64,000 bases of DNA from Amphritea atlantica (lineage in GTDB: Bacteria; Pseudomonadota; Gammaproteobacteria; Pseudomonadales; Balneatricaceae): assembly GCF_900111095.1 (NCBI RefSeq), contig NZ_FOGB01000009.1, forward strand, positions 99,012-163,011. The letters run 5' to 3'. A model generated the notes under the pieces. It did no database searches and was not told the origin of the DNA. It saw only the letters and a program-made list of their open reading frames with translations. This document shows, in pieces, positions 47,702 to 56,119 of the stretch; the stretch's first letter is position 1, and each line of letters opens with the position of its first letter. Made by a program: the position numbers and the translations under genes.

Positions 47702-47944
47702 TTGCTAGAAAAAGCAAAGATAAGCACATAAAGCCTAACTCGTCCTTTTTCCAAAAAGCCTCTAAAGCGGTGGCCAGTTTTACTTGACCACTACAGTTAT
47801 TGGCATACCAACCAACGAGCGCACATAGAAATGAAGGGAATCACCGTAATGGAAGGATTGCTTGAACTCCAGATCGAAAGATTCTCTTCTTACTGGATGT
47901 CCCTTTTTGTTGACCTCAATCTTGAATCTATCCATGCCCGCTGT

Positions 47945-48024
47945 GTACCTTGTAAGGCTAACAACTTTATTCGTAAGCCCTGCAAGGTTCTAAAGCTTGC
48001 AAGCTCTGCAACCTTACAAGGTAC
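47945..48024. repeat. 13-bp inverted repeat with inner palindrome
   Basis: GTACCTTGTAAGG (47945-47957) and CCTTACAAGGTAC (48012-48024) are perfect inverted copies. Between them lies the palindrome AGCTTGCAAGCT (47994-48005). The right copy is directly followed by a short basic reading frame. Confidence 0.8.
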
Positions 48025-48049
48025 GTTATAATCCAGAGACGGGTAAAAT

Positions 48050-48148
48050 ATGTATCGTAGAAGTCGTCAATACCAGGAGTATGTGACTAAGTATGCAAAG
48101 ACAAGGGCTGCCAGAGAGGGAAAAAGGATCAATGGTACTCATCCTTGA
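48050..48148 (+). CDS. Possible 32-residue basic peptide
   Basis: An ATG at 48050 opens a frame for a peptide rich in Arg, Lys and Tyr (YRRSRQYQEYVTKYAKTR is its core). No good ribosome-binding site is seen. It could be a remnant of a larger gene or chance; I do not recognise it. Confidence 0.2.
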   Translation: MYRRSRQYQEYVTKYAKTRAAREGKRINGTHP

Positions 48149-48301
48149 TATCCACCTGAACTGTCTTGAGTGCCTGGCCGAACTACACAGCCAATCAAAA
48201 TCACAGACTACGATTCGGGTACTCCCACCCATCGAGCTTCACTTTATCCTAATAGCCCAATAATGACTACAGTTGCTGTTTTTCTGTGATTTTTCTAGCA
48301 A

Positions 48302-48344
48302 GGAAACGAAGTTTCCGTCTAACCACTAGCAGTCGCGCAGCGAC
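48302..48344. repeat. Hairpin repeats (GNA-triloop family), cluster 3
   Basis: GGAAACGAAGTTTCC (48302-48316) and GTCGCGCAGCGAC (48332-48344), preceded by CTAGCAA and followed by GTTCTAGC. Loops are GAA and GCA. Confidence 0.85.
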
Positions 48345-48557
48345 GTTCTAGCCCCTATTAAATTTCGCAAGTACGATATATCAGTTAATCATCGATTTAC
48401 ACAAAAACTACTCATTTTAACTAACCTGCATGTTGCACTGCGTCATAAGAAGTTCATACTCTTATCATAGAGTAAATGCTAAGGCCGATAGCGCCTGTTA
48501 TATAGGTTAGAGCGCGGTGCCCCGGGTTTCCAACCGCCGAATAGCTGGAGCAGTATA

Positions 48558-49499
48558 ATGATTCTTTCAGAAAAGCCCCCCATCCATAACCAACTGGAAT
48601 TCTTTATTGATGAAGCGGTTAAGGCTCGTCCGGTCATCACTGCCGTAGTACACCCAGTTGAACATAACGGCCTGATGGGCGCCATCGAGGCCGCTGAACG
48701 CGGTCTGATCGTACCTATTCTGGTGGGACCTGCGGCTAAAATACAGGCGGCTGCTGATAAGTATGAACTGAATATTGACGACTATGAACTGATCGATGTT
48801 GAGCACAGCCACGCTGCAGCAGAGCAGGCCGTTGGACTGATACGCGAAGCCCGGGCGGAAACCCTGATGAAGGGAGACCTGAGTACATCAGAGCTGCTCA
48901 GTGCAGTGATACACAAAACTCTGGGGATACGCACTGAACGGCGGCAAAGCCATATCTTTGTACTGGACGTTCCCAACTATCATAAACCCTTGATGATTAC
49001 CGATGCGGCTATCAATGTTGCCCCGGACCTGCTGACCAAACGGGATATCGTGCAGAACGCAATCGACTTCTGCCACGCACTGGGTATGAAGGAGCCTAAA
49101 GTGGCCATTCTTGCAGCAGTCGAGAAAGTGAAGCCGACAATGCAGAGCACCATCGATGCTGCCGCACTGTGCAAAATGGCCGACCGGGGACAGATCACCG
49201 GCGCTATTCTTGATGGTCCGCTGGCCTTTGATAATGCGATATCCCTGCAGGCCGCTATTGATAAGCATATCTCATCGCCGGTATCCGGCGACGCTGATAT
49301 TCTTCTGGCACCCGACCTGGAATCAGCCAATATGATCGCTAAGCAGCTTATTTACCTTGCGGATGCCAAATCTGCGGGTATCGCCCTGGGTGCCCGTGCA
49401 CCGATCATACTTAACAGTCGTTCTGACGGGACTCTGGCCCGCCTGGCATCCTGTGCCCTGGCATCCCACATGGTTCTGCATCCTCAAGGAGTGAAATAA
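48558..49499 (+). CDS. Phosphate acetyl/butyryl-transferase
   Basis: 313 residues, the catalytic PTA_PTB domain alone; the N-terminal P-loop and DRTGG domains of the long E. coli-type Pta are absent. AETLMKGDLSTSELLSAVIHK and AILDGPLAFDNAISLQAA are family segments. It interconverts acetyl-CoA (or a longer acyl-CoA) and acyl phosphate. GGAG lies 8 bases before the ATG. It is in an operon with ackA, which begins one base after its stop. A butyryl-specific role cannot be excluded. Confidence 0.87.
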   Translation: MILSEKPPIHNQLEFFIDEAVKARPVITAVVHPVEHNGLMGAIEAAERGLIVPILVGPAAKIQAAADKYELNIDDYELIDVEHSHAAAEQAVGLIREARAETLMKGDLSTSELLSAVIHKTLGIRTERRQSHIFVLDVPNYHKPLMITDAAINVAPDLLTKRDIVQNAIDFCHALGMKEPKVAILAAVEKVKPTMQSTIDAAALCKMADRGQITGAILDGPLAFDNAISLQAAIDKHISSPVSGDADILLAPDLESANMIAKQLIYLADAKSAGIALGARAPIILNSRSDGTLARLASCALASHMVLHPQGVK

Positions 49500-49500
49500 G

Positions 49501-50685
49501 ATGGGTCTGGTTCTGACAGTTAATGGCGGTTCTTCCAGCCTGAAATGCGCGCTGTTTGCCCGCCACGAAAAGAAAGTGGAACCCCTGTATCAGTTCAAGC
49601 TGGGGAATATCCTTAACACGCCGGTCATGAAAGTATTCTCCAGTGAGGGAAAAACACTGGAAAAGGTCGAACCCGACATGACCTCCATCGAGATTGATGA
49701 TCGCCATCAGGCGTGCCTCGATCTGGTGATACAGTGGGTGCGTAAACAGTTACCCGATAGCCAGATCAGCGCTTTTGGCCACCGGGTGGTCCATGGCGCA
49801 GAGGCGTTCAGCGATCCGGTCATGATTACGCCAGACATCATGAAGTCACTGGAAGAACTGATTCCGCTGGCTCCACTGCATCAGCCCTATAACCTGAAAC
49901 TGATCCGTGCCTGTCAGCAACTGGAGCCGGAGCTGCCACAGATCGCCTGCTTCGACACCATGTTCCATATCGGCCAGCCACAGGTGGAACGCCACTACGC
50001 CATTCCCCGCAAATACACTGAAGCCGGGATCCATCGATATGGTTTTCATGGTCTGTCCTACGAATATATTCAGCGCACCCTGGAGAAAATCGGCAAAGGG
50101 GCGGAAAGTGACAACACCATTATCTGCCATCTCGGCGCGGGTGCCAGCATGTGCGCTGTCAAACAGGGCAGATCGATCGCCTCCTCTATGGGCTTTACTG
50201 CGGTAGACGGCCTGCCGATGGGCAGCCGTACCGGCAATATCGATCCCGGTGTACTGCTCTATCTGCAACGCCACTATGGAATGGATGCCGACCAGTTGGA
50301 AAACTTCCTCTACAAAGAGAGCGGCTGGCTGGGAGTCTCTGGTATCAGCTCCGATATGATAGCGCTGGAACAATCCGGCAAACCGGAAGCGGAAGAGGCG
50401 ATCGCCATGTTCGCCTATCGTGCTGCCCTGGAGATCGGTCGACTGAGCGCTGCTCTACAGGGTTTAGATCAGTTGGTTTTCACTGGCGGTGTGGGTGAAA
50501 ATGACAGCAAACTGCGCAAGCGTATCTGTGATCAGTTGGAGTGGCTGGGAGTCAAACTCAACAAAAGCGCCAATAAAGAGGGCGAAGCGATTATCAGCAA
50601 GGCCAGCGCTAAAGTTATTGTTCGGGTTATTCCCACCAATGAAGAGGCGATGATCGCCCTGCATGCACAGGAGGTGTTGGGTTAG
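49501..50685 (+). CDS. ackA: Acetate kinase
   Basis: 394 residues. The start LVLTVNGGSSSLKCALF, the signature FGHRVVHGAEAFSDP and the later ICHLGAGASMCAV with SMGFTAVDGLPMGSRTGNIDPG are complete acetokinase motifs. It makes ATP and acetate from acetyl phosphate. Together with the upstream transferase it forms the acetate overflow/uptake pathway. AAGGAG stands at the end of the upstream gene. Its stop runs into a hairpin-repeat copy. Confidence 0.95.
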   Translation: MGLVLTVNGGSSSLKCALFARHEKKVEPLYQFKLGNILNTPVMKVFSSEGKTLEKVEPDMTSIEIDDRHQACLDLVIQWVRKQLPDSQISAFGHRVVHGAEAFSDPVMITPDIMKSLEELIPLAPLHQPYNLKLIRACQQLEPELPQIACFDTMFHIGQPQVERHYAIPRKYTEAGIHRYGFHGLSYEYIQRTLEKIGKGAESDNTIICHLGAGASMCAVKQGRSIASSMGFTAVDGLPMGSRTGNIDPGVLLYLQRHYGMDADQLENFLYKESGWLGVSGISSDMIALEQSGKPEAEEAIAMFAYRAALEIGRLSAALQGLDQLVFTGGVGENDSKLRKRICDQLEWLGVKLNKSANKEGEAIISKASAKVIVRVIPTNEEAMIALHAQEVLG

Positions 50686-50698
50686 ATAGTAGCTAGAC

Positions 50699-50711
50699 GT
50701 TGCTTCGCAAC
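50699..50711. repeat. Hairpin repeat (GNA-triloop family), cluster 4
   Basis: GTTGCTTCGCAAC with CTAGAC before and CTTGCTAG after; it begins 13 bases past the ackA stop. The loop is TTC, so the copy is in reverse orientation. Confidence 0.85.
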
Positions 50712-50741
50712 TTGCTAGTGGTTAGTGGCTAGAAAAAACGT

Positions 50742-50771
50742 AAAAAAGAGAGCCTTTGGTTCTCTTTTTTT
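50742..50771 (+). terminator. Terminator of pta-ackA
   Basis: AAAAAAGAGA, 9-base loop, TCTCTTTTTTT. Confidence 0.85.
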
Positions 50772-50944
50772 ATCGCGAAAATACATTTCGCCAGTCTCAC
50801 CAAAATGCTCACACCCAAAGCGACAAAACGTCTCTGATATTGTAGATTTAAATCTGGGAAGCCTGTGTAAATTTGATCTCTTCTTTCATCGTTGGTTTTC
50901 CCTGCACTCCTGTTTTTCCCTGATAAATCATTAAGGATAGGACG

Positions 50945-53533
50945 TTGAATAATAGCCGCTTAAGACAACCGATTACATTCAGCGTCGTTGGCTATTTTCT
51001 TGCAACCATTGCGGTGTTTATTCTGGCCTGCGGCTTTATTGGTTATCTGTGGATCAGCAATCAATATCAATACCTTGAGCGGGATGGCGAACATTTTGCG
51101 CAAGAGTATCTCGCTTTGCAGAAACAGGAGATTGAAGCCCGGGTTCACTCGATAAAACACTACCTGCAGAGTGAGAACAAGCTGGCGAATAATAAACTCA
51201 AAACAGAACTGCAACAGAGAGTTGACCAGGCCTATCAAATAGCTGAATCGATCTACCTCAGCCAGCAGGGCAAAAACTCTGACGCTGATATTAAGAATAT
51301 GATTTACGCGGCGCTACGCGATCTCAGATTTAATCAGGACAGAGGCTACTACTTTATCTATACACTTGACGGCGTGGTTAATCTCTATCCACCCGATCCC
51401 TCCTTAGAAACAAAACATTACACCGACGCATTCCCCCAGGAGGGCCAGGATTCAATTCGACAGATAATCACGCTTTTACACAACCAACAAGAGGGGTTTG
51501 TCAGTTACCAATGGCTATTACCCGATGGCAAGAAGTCGCTGAACAAATACAGTTATCTCAGACTATTCAAACCTTATAACCTCGTGATCGGAACCGGTGA
51601 TTACCTGGAACTGTACGAAAAACAACTTAAAGATGAAGTTTATCAACGCATTGCCAATATCTCTTTCGGGCCGGATAAAGAGGGTTACTATTTTATAAAC
51701 TCCTACGATGGCGACCTTTATGTCACCAATGGTGAATATCATGCTGGCCAGAAAAACATCTGGGATACCGTCGATGCCAGGGGAACCAAAGTTGTTCAGG
51801 AGAACTCCCGATTAGCCCAGCAGCACCCGGAAGGCACTTTCAGTACCTATGTGTGGGAGAAAAACAGCGGCGAAGAGTCAGAGAAAGTATCTTTCATTCT
51901 GGGAGTGGATGAGTGGAAAATATTCATCGGCACCGGTTTTTACACCGACACAGTCAAAAACAAGATTGCCCTGCATGTTGATGCCCGTAAAAAAGAGTTT
52001 GAACAGGGAGTCTTCGATACGCTGAAAATTATCCTGGTCACCATGGCCATTATTGGCTTCCTGCTCTATTTCATGATGCGCAAGCTATCACAGAACCTAA
52101 AGGTATTCCGTTCCAACCTTGAAAGATCCGTCGACACCCTGACCCACCTGAACCCTGAAGAGATCCACTTTAATGAGTTCAGGCTGGTCAGTGACAGTGT
52201 CAACAAAATGATCTCCGGACTAAACCAGCGATCGGCAGAACTGCGCCACAGCACCCTGCATGACCACCTCACCGCTCTGCCGAATCGGCGCTATGTCTGG
52301 CAGCAGTTAAAAGAGATGCTCGACCGATCTCAGGGGCAGCCTCTGAATGCAGCACTGATGTTTATCGACCTTGATCATTTTAAAGAGATTAACGATACCC
52401 TGGGACATAGCGCAGGCGATGAGTTATTACGCCAGGTCTCTGAACGGTTCACTCAGGTGCTACGAAGCGATGATCTGGTTGCGCGACTGGGGGGCGACGA
52501 GTTTACCGTGATTACCGGCCTGTTACGCGATGATGAAGCTGAAACAATCGCCCGTAAACTACTCGGTGAGCTACAGCGTCCCTTTGAGATTCAGACACAT
52601 GCGTTTCGTATTACCGCCAGTATAGGTATCTGCCTGTTCCCTAAAGATGCCAGCACTCCTGACATGATTCTGCGCAATGGCGATTCAGCCATGTATCAGG
52701 CAAAACGCAACGGCAGAAATGGCTTCTGCTTCTACGACTCATCGATGACCGAAGCCGCCTCCAAGCGATTTAATCTCCTGGAGCAGCTGAATCAGGCACT
52801 CAAAAACGATCAGTTTGAACTCTATTATCAACCACAGGTAAACACTGAAACAGGCAGGATTGTCGCGGCTGAAGCCCTGATTCGCTGGAATCACCCAGAA
52901 AGGGGGCTACTAGCACCCGATCAGTTCATCCCCTACGCCGAAGAAAGTGGCCTCATCGCCCCTATCGGCCGATGGGTAATCGAACAGGCCCTCCGGGATA
53001 TAAGCCGCTGGCACGCAATGGGCTACACCCTGCCAAAGGTCGCGGTTAACTTTTCAACGCAGCAGATCAGCGATCTGATCGTGGCTGAAGTGGCTGAAAT
53101 ACTCCAGTGTTCCGACGCCGATGCCTCCAGTATCGAGTTTGAAATTACAGAAAGCGCGCTGATGGAAAACCCGGAGCTATCACGTAAAGTGTTGCAGGCA
53201 CTCCATCAGATGGGCATCAGCCTGTCAATTGACGACTTCGGACAGGGGTACTCCTCTCTGAGTTATCTGAAACAGTTCCCCATCAGCAAACTGAAAATTG
53301 ACCGCGCATTCATTCGTGATCTTGAGGTCGACGAAAACGACAGAGCGATCACCCGCGCGATCATAGCCCTGGGCAAAAGCCTGAAAATGACCGTGATTGC
53401 CGAAGGTGTTGAAACTGAAAACCAACTGCAATTTCTCAAAGAGGAACAGTGCGAGGAACTGCAGGGGTATCTGTTTTCCAGGCCGGTGCCGGAGGAAGAG
53501 TTTCGGCGGTTGATGGAAAAGAGCAGTGGCTAG
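50945..53533 (+). CDS. dCache-GGDEF-EAL cyclic-di-GMP enzyme
   Basis: 862 residues from a TTG at 50945 (AAGGATAGGA upstream). A membrane helix at about 14-37 is followed by a periplasmic double-Cache_2 sensor (about 45-345, with two GYYFI segments), a second helix at about 359-378, a HAMP-like linker, a GGDEF domain with intact RLGGDEF (about 512-518) and an EAL domain with intact EALIRWNHP (from about 640). Both catalytic signatures look active, so it may make or break c-di-GMP in response to a small periplasmic ligand. No operon partner. Confidence 0.93.
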   Translation: MNNSRLRQPITFSVVGYFLATIAVFILACGFIGYLWISNQYQYLERDGEHFAQEYLALQKQEIEARVHSIKHYLQSENKLANNKLKTELQQRVDQAYQIAESIYLSQQGKNSDADIKNMIYAALRDLRFNQDRGYYFIYTLDGVVNLYPPDPSLETKHYTDAFPQEGQDSIRQIITLLHNQQEGFVSYQWLLPDGKKSLNKYSYLRLFKPYNLVIGTGDYLELYEKQLKDEVYQRIANISFGPDKEGYYFINSYDGDLYVTNGEYHAGQKNIWDTVDARGTKVVQENSRLAQQHPEGTFSTYVWEKNSGEESEKVSFILGVDEWKIFIGTGFYTDTVKNKIALHVDARKKEFEQGVFDTLKIILVTMAIIGFLLYFMMRKLSQNLKVFRSNLERSVDTLTHLNPEEIHFNEFRLVSDSVNKMISGLNQRSAELRHSTLHDHLTALPNRRYVWQQLKEMLDRSQGQPLNAALMFIDLDHFKEINDTLGHSAGDELLRQVSERFTQVLRSDDLVARLGGDEFTVITGLLRDDEAETIARKLLGELQRPFEIQTHAFRITASIGICLFPKDASTPDMILRNGDSAMYQAKRNGRNGFCFYDSSMTEAASKRFNLLEQLNQALKNDQFELYYQPQVNTETGRIVAAEALIRWNHPERGLLAPDQFIPYAEESGLIAPIGRWVIEQALRDISRWHAMGYTLPKVAVNFSTQQISDLIVAEVAEILQCSDADASSIEFEITESALMENPELSRKVLQALHQMGISLSIDDFGQGYSSLSYLKQFPISKLKIDRAFIRDLEVDENDRAITRAIIALGKSLKMTVIAEGVETENQLQFLKEEQCEELQGYLFSRPVPEEEFRRLMEKSSG

Positions 53534-53536
53534 ACC

Positions 53537-53582
53537 GCCGCTTCGCGGCTAGCGAGTGGCTAGACGGAAAACTTCGTTTTCC
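53537..53582. repeat. Hairpin repeats (GNA-triloop family), cluster 5
   Basis: GCCGCTTCGCGGC (53537-53549) and GGAAAACTTCGTTTTCC (53566-53582), joined by CTAGCGAGTGGCTAGAC. The flank begins at the stop codon of the GGDEF-EAL gene (TAG at 53531-53533). Confidence 0.88.
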
Positions 53583-53651
53583 TTGCTAGAAAAGACAAGA
53601 GCAAGAAAGCATTTGGTCACTGCTTGAGAGGGGTATTTATTAACACACTTG

Positions 53652-53987
53652 TTACTTTTCCTCGAACTTACCAACAACAGCAACACCTTCAGAAATGGTG
53701 CTGATAGAAAATTTAGAAACACAACACTCTCCGATGGCTGAAAAATGTTCTTTAATAATTTCGAGGATCTCTTCTTTGTTAAAGCTTCCGCCGGTAGCCC
53801 TGGGTTTGATGCAATCCGCCTCCCTTTTATCCAGGGCATATATCACCCCTTCAGAGTCGATCAGAGCATCACCCTCTTCATAAGAGAAGAAGTGAAGATC
53901 TGCATCACATTCCCATTCTGATAAACCAGAGACGAACGTAAGCTCACTGTCGCCTTCGTATTTAATGATCGCAGGCCATCGAACCAT
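53652..53987 (-). CDS. Small DUF4144-like protein
   Basis: 111 residues, soluble, acidic, no signal peptide. The start VRWPAIIKYEGDSELTFVS resembles the Vibrio-type DUF4144 family; this assignment is tentative. Three Cys are present, two adjacent (ECCVSKF). The domain looks alpha/beta. The function is unknown. It lies alone between hairpin-repeat clusters. Confidence 0.6.
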   Translation of the reverse strand: MVRWPAIIKYEGDSELTFVSGLSEWECDADLHFFSYEEGDALIDSEGVIYALDKREADCIKPRATGGSFNKEEILEIIKEHFSAIGECCVSKFSISTISEGVAVVGKFEEK

Positions 53988-54063
53988 TTTGTGTCCTTAT
54001 GATAAATAACGCCCGTATCTACGGACGACGTGAGCAGAAAGGAGTTCCGAAAGCCTACGCTTG

Positions 54064-54408
54064 TTATAGCTTAGTTCCAGCGCTGATAATTGCGACAAAG
54101 AACAAAGCCCCAAGAATATACTGCGTATATCTTCTGTAAGACGCGTATTTATTAAGCTCACTATCACTTAACTCTTCCCATTGCTTCTTTGCCATAAACT
54201 CAGAGTACTTCGTAGCTAAGTTATTTGGGCTAAGATCACGGATAATTAATTTGGTAGATATAGGATACTTCGTGAACACTCCAGGTTTCCCGAGATCGCT
54301 ATATAGTTGAGTGTGATTATTTTTCAGGCGCGCTAAAAATTTACAATGAAAGTGAAAACCAATGACTACGAATAATATGCCAACTGCCCAGAAAGTTAAA
54401 AAGACCAT
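54064..54408 (-). CDS. Small two-helix membrane protein, UspB-like layout
   Basis: 114 residues with a membrane helix at each end (about 2-22 and 92-112) and a charged central part of about 65 residues (LYSDLGKPGVFTKYPISTKL). Length and topology resemble universal stress protein B, and the LY...G...FT spacing is suggestive, but identity is low and I would not name it. The gene stands alone and is AT-rich compared with the core genes. Confidence 0.55.
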   Translation of the reverse strand: MVFLTFWAVGILFVVIGFHFHCKFLARLKNNHTQLYSDLGKPGVFTKYPISTKLIIRDLSPNNLATKYSEFMAKKQWEELSDSELNKYASYRRYTQYILGALFFVAIISAGTKL

Positions 54409-54651
54409 GTTCCCTCAAGATCCAAAACAACTTCATTGATACGACCTTACAACGCTCTGTAGCTTGCAAGCCTGATCGTTTTACAAGTTCTGCTGTGATA
54501 AAAACGGCAGCTACTGCATTCTCGTCTCTGATTATGAGTAGGCTCATTGATCAGCGTGTTTATCTAGCCTTGGCTAAACGTTCTATAAACTGAGTGTGCA
54601 ACAAAGTGCTGTGCAAGGCAATTGCTGAGCCGGTTTAGGAAATAAGAGCAA

Positions 54652-54740
54652 TCGCCGTGAGGTTCCCAGAGGGCATGCCAACGCTGCTCGTACAAAAGCA
54701 CCCGCTTTTTCTAGCGAGTCACGAAGTGACGTTCTGGCAA
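54652..54740. repeat. 89-bp composite repeat, copy 1
   Basis: Starts TCGCCGTGAGGTTCCCAGAG and ends in the hairpin GTCACGAAGTGAC (54718-54730) plus GTTCTGGCAAG. Similar copies lie at 55775-55862 and 57204-57292. Confidence 0.85.
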
Positions 54741-54801
54741 GTGGCGTAGCCACGTCTAGCGAGTATCGCGAAGCGATACGGTCTGGCAGCTGCGAAGCAG
54801 C
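54741..54801. repeat. Hairpin repeats (GNA-triloop family), cluster 6
   Basis: Directly after the composite repeat: GTGGCGTAGCCAC (54741-54753), GTATCGCGAAGCGATAC (54763-54779) and GCTGCGAAGCAGC (54789-54801). Together with 54718-54730 this makes four different stems in a row, with loops GAA, GTA, GAA, GAA. The right end lies 20 bases from the end of the next gene. Confidence 0.9.
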
Positions 54802-54820
54802 GTTCTTAGCGCTATCGCCG

Positions 54821-55066
54821 TTAATGCCGCGCTTCAACCAGCCGTCGGTAGAGGGCATCCTTGAGCTCAGATCGTTCCTGCTTCAGCTGATGCATTGACA
54901 GATCATCGATAGGGGAGTTATTCATCTCCAGCACCCGGATCTGCTTATCGAGGGATTGGTAATAACGGTTCTCTTTAGCAAAACGTTCGTCAGACTCTTT
55001 CAGTTGATCGATAACATCCTCATAATCAGGGAAATCATGTGCTAAAGAGTGCTCTTCACCTAACAT
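54821..55066 (-). CDS. YdcH family (DUF465) protein
   Basis: 81 residues, helical, with the DUF465/YdcH pattern (LKESDERFAKENRYYQSLDKQIRVLE and QLKQERSELKDALYRRL). The family are small coiled-coil cytoplasmic proteins of unknown function. AGGAGG lies 8 bases before the ATG. It is the only clearly conserved gene between 53.6 and 57.3 kb. It ends near the hairpin array, so its mRNA 3' end will contain the hairpins. Confidence 0.85.
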   Translation of the reverse strand: MLGEEHSLAHDFPDYEDVIDQLKESDERFAKENRYYQSLDKQIRVLEMNNSPIDDLSMHQLKQERSELKDALYRRLVEARH

Positions 55067-55457
55067 TTGAAGTACCTCCTGTCGGTTTCTCAGTTCATTG
55101 TCGTTCTTACCACTATGGCTATTAACTTTTTAGTCAAAAAACCGCGATTCTTCCACTAATTCGCTGAAATAGCGGTGGGCAAGCTAGCAATGGGGCGTTC
55201 TTTTAGGTGACGCTACTACCTACCACTGTATTCCCAATAAGCTTGATGCGTTGAAGGACACAACACCTGCAGATGTTATGGTAAGGTTTATGGGCACACA
55301 CTTGTCGAGTGTTGAACACTCCACTCTGTACTCTTTACTATCGACAAACTACGGAAATATTATTTTTCCTTTTTTCAAAGCCTTACTTATTCATAATGGA
55401 TAATCTCGTTGCCAGAATACAAAAAAAGATCACGTATTATCAAAAAGGTTCTGATCA
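55067..55457. other. Gene-free gap
   Basis: 391 bases, AT-rich, with one degenerate trace of the hairpin-repeat flank near 55180-55200 (GCTAGCAATGGGGCGTTCTT). Nothing else was recognised. Confidence 0.5.
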
Positions 55458-55736
55458 GTGAATAAGCCGGACTTTCCAGAGTGGGTCATTAAGCTTATTA
55501 TCATGGTTGCCCTGCCTGCAGCGACCTGCTTTGGACTCTACTCAGTTGCTTATCTGGATAGTGACAGAGATATCTTCACACTGCCGGTTATACTCTCCTA
55601 CCCTGTTGCCCTACTCGGCATAGCGGGCACTTATAAAACACTGATCTCACCTGCCAAGCATCACCTTAAGCTAGCATTCTGGATTGCCTGCATTGTCGTT
55701 CCGGTAATGATACAGATAGCAGTGAGATCAACCTGA
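55458..55736 (+). CDS. Small hypothetical membrane protein
   Basis: 92 residues from a GTG at 55458, with AAGG 11 bases upstream. Three hydrophobic helices (about 8-28, 38-58 and 68-88) leave little outside the membrane. I do not recognise the family. The gene lies between repeat clusters. Its composition and short helices are those of a real membrane protein rather than a chance frame. Confidence 0.5.
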   Translation: MNKPDFPEWVIKLIIMVALPAATCFGLYSVAYLDSDRDIFTLPVILSYPVALLGIAGTYKTLISPAKHHLKLAFWIACIVVPVMIQIAVRST

Positions 55737-55774
55737 GAACAGTCTGTGGCGCAGTTGACAGAATAAGTCGCTTA

Positions 55775-55862
55775 TCGCCGCGGGGGATCCAGTGGGCATG
55801 CCAACACGTCTCCCACAAATCTGCGCCCGCTTTTTCTAGCGAGTCACGCAGTGACGTTCTAG
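55775..55862. repeat. 89-bp composite repeat, copy 2
   Basis: Starts TCGCCGCGGGGGATCCAGTG and ends in hairpin GTCACGCAGTGAC (55843-55855) and GTTCTAGC. Confidence 0.85.
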
Positions 55863-55990
55863 CTAGTGTCGCGAAGCGATAGGGTCTTACGCTCTGCGCG
55901 CCGCTTTTCCTAGCGAGTCACGAAGTGACGTTCTGGCAAGCGACGCAGACGCGTCTTTTTTCCTAGCAAGGGAAGCGATTAATGGTCTTG
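55863..55990. repeat. Hairpin repeats (GNA-triloop family), cluster 7
   Basis: TCGCGAAGCGA (55869-55879), a GGGTCTTACGCTCTGCGCG module shared with 57179-57198, GTCACGAAGTGAC (55917-55929), and degenerate material up to CTAGCAAGGGAAGCGA near 55970. Between 55991 and 56119 nothing is recognised. Confidence 0.8.
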
Positions 55991-56119
55991 CAAGCTGCTC
56001 AGTAGCCCTCTTAAGGTTCGGTTAAGTTGATATCTTTGAGTACATTCTTCCGATGTAACCGCATCTGGAAAATCATGCATCGAATAGCCTTCTCACTCGA
56101 TCTATAAACACAAAGAATT

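Larger units (their letters stand above)
47559..48557. other. Gene-poor gap with several repeats
   Basis: About 1 kb between hinT and pta. It holds hairpin repeats at 47605-47701 and 48302-48344, a 20-base near-palindrome at 47771-47790, a 13-bp inverted repeat at 47945-48024, and one short basic open frame (48050-48148). Another open frame (47831-48031) has no supporting features. Confidence 0.7.
54409..54820. other. Gap with mosaic hairpin repeats
   Basis: 412 bases without a gene. The right half (54652-54801) is built from hairpin-repeat modules. An open frame read through them (54583-54858, minus) is an artefact: a very similar peptide is read from the repeats at 57103-57315. Confidence 0.8.

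Noticed and set aside
47831-48031. 66-codon open frame
   Set aside because: It runs across the 13-bp inverted repeat, has no ribosome-binding site and no recognisable features.
48558-50685. Butyrate kinase/phosphotransbutyrylase pathway
   Set aside because: The kinase has clear acetate-kinase signatures, so acetate is the better reading; the transferase alone cannot decide.
54445-54500. Integron attC site
   Set aside because: Only a short shared AGCTTGCAAG with 47994; the GTTRRRY and RYYYAAC cores are not met and there is no integrase.
54718-54801. CRISPR-like repeats
   Set aside because: The short repeated elements differ in their stems, have no constant repeat-spacer length and no cas genes are near.
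54583-54858. 91-codon open frame on the minus strand
   Set aside because: It is read through hairpin-repeat modules, and the same peptide (ARTSLRDSLEKAG) is read from another repeat copy at 57103-57315; the frame is a by-product of the repeat.
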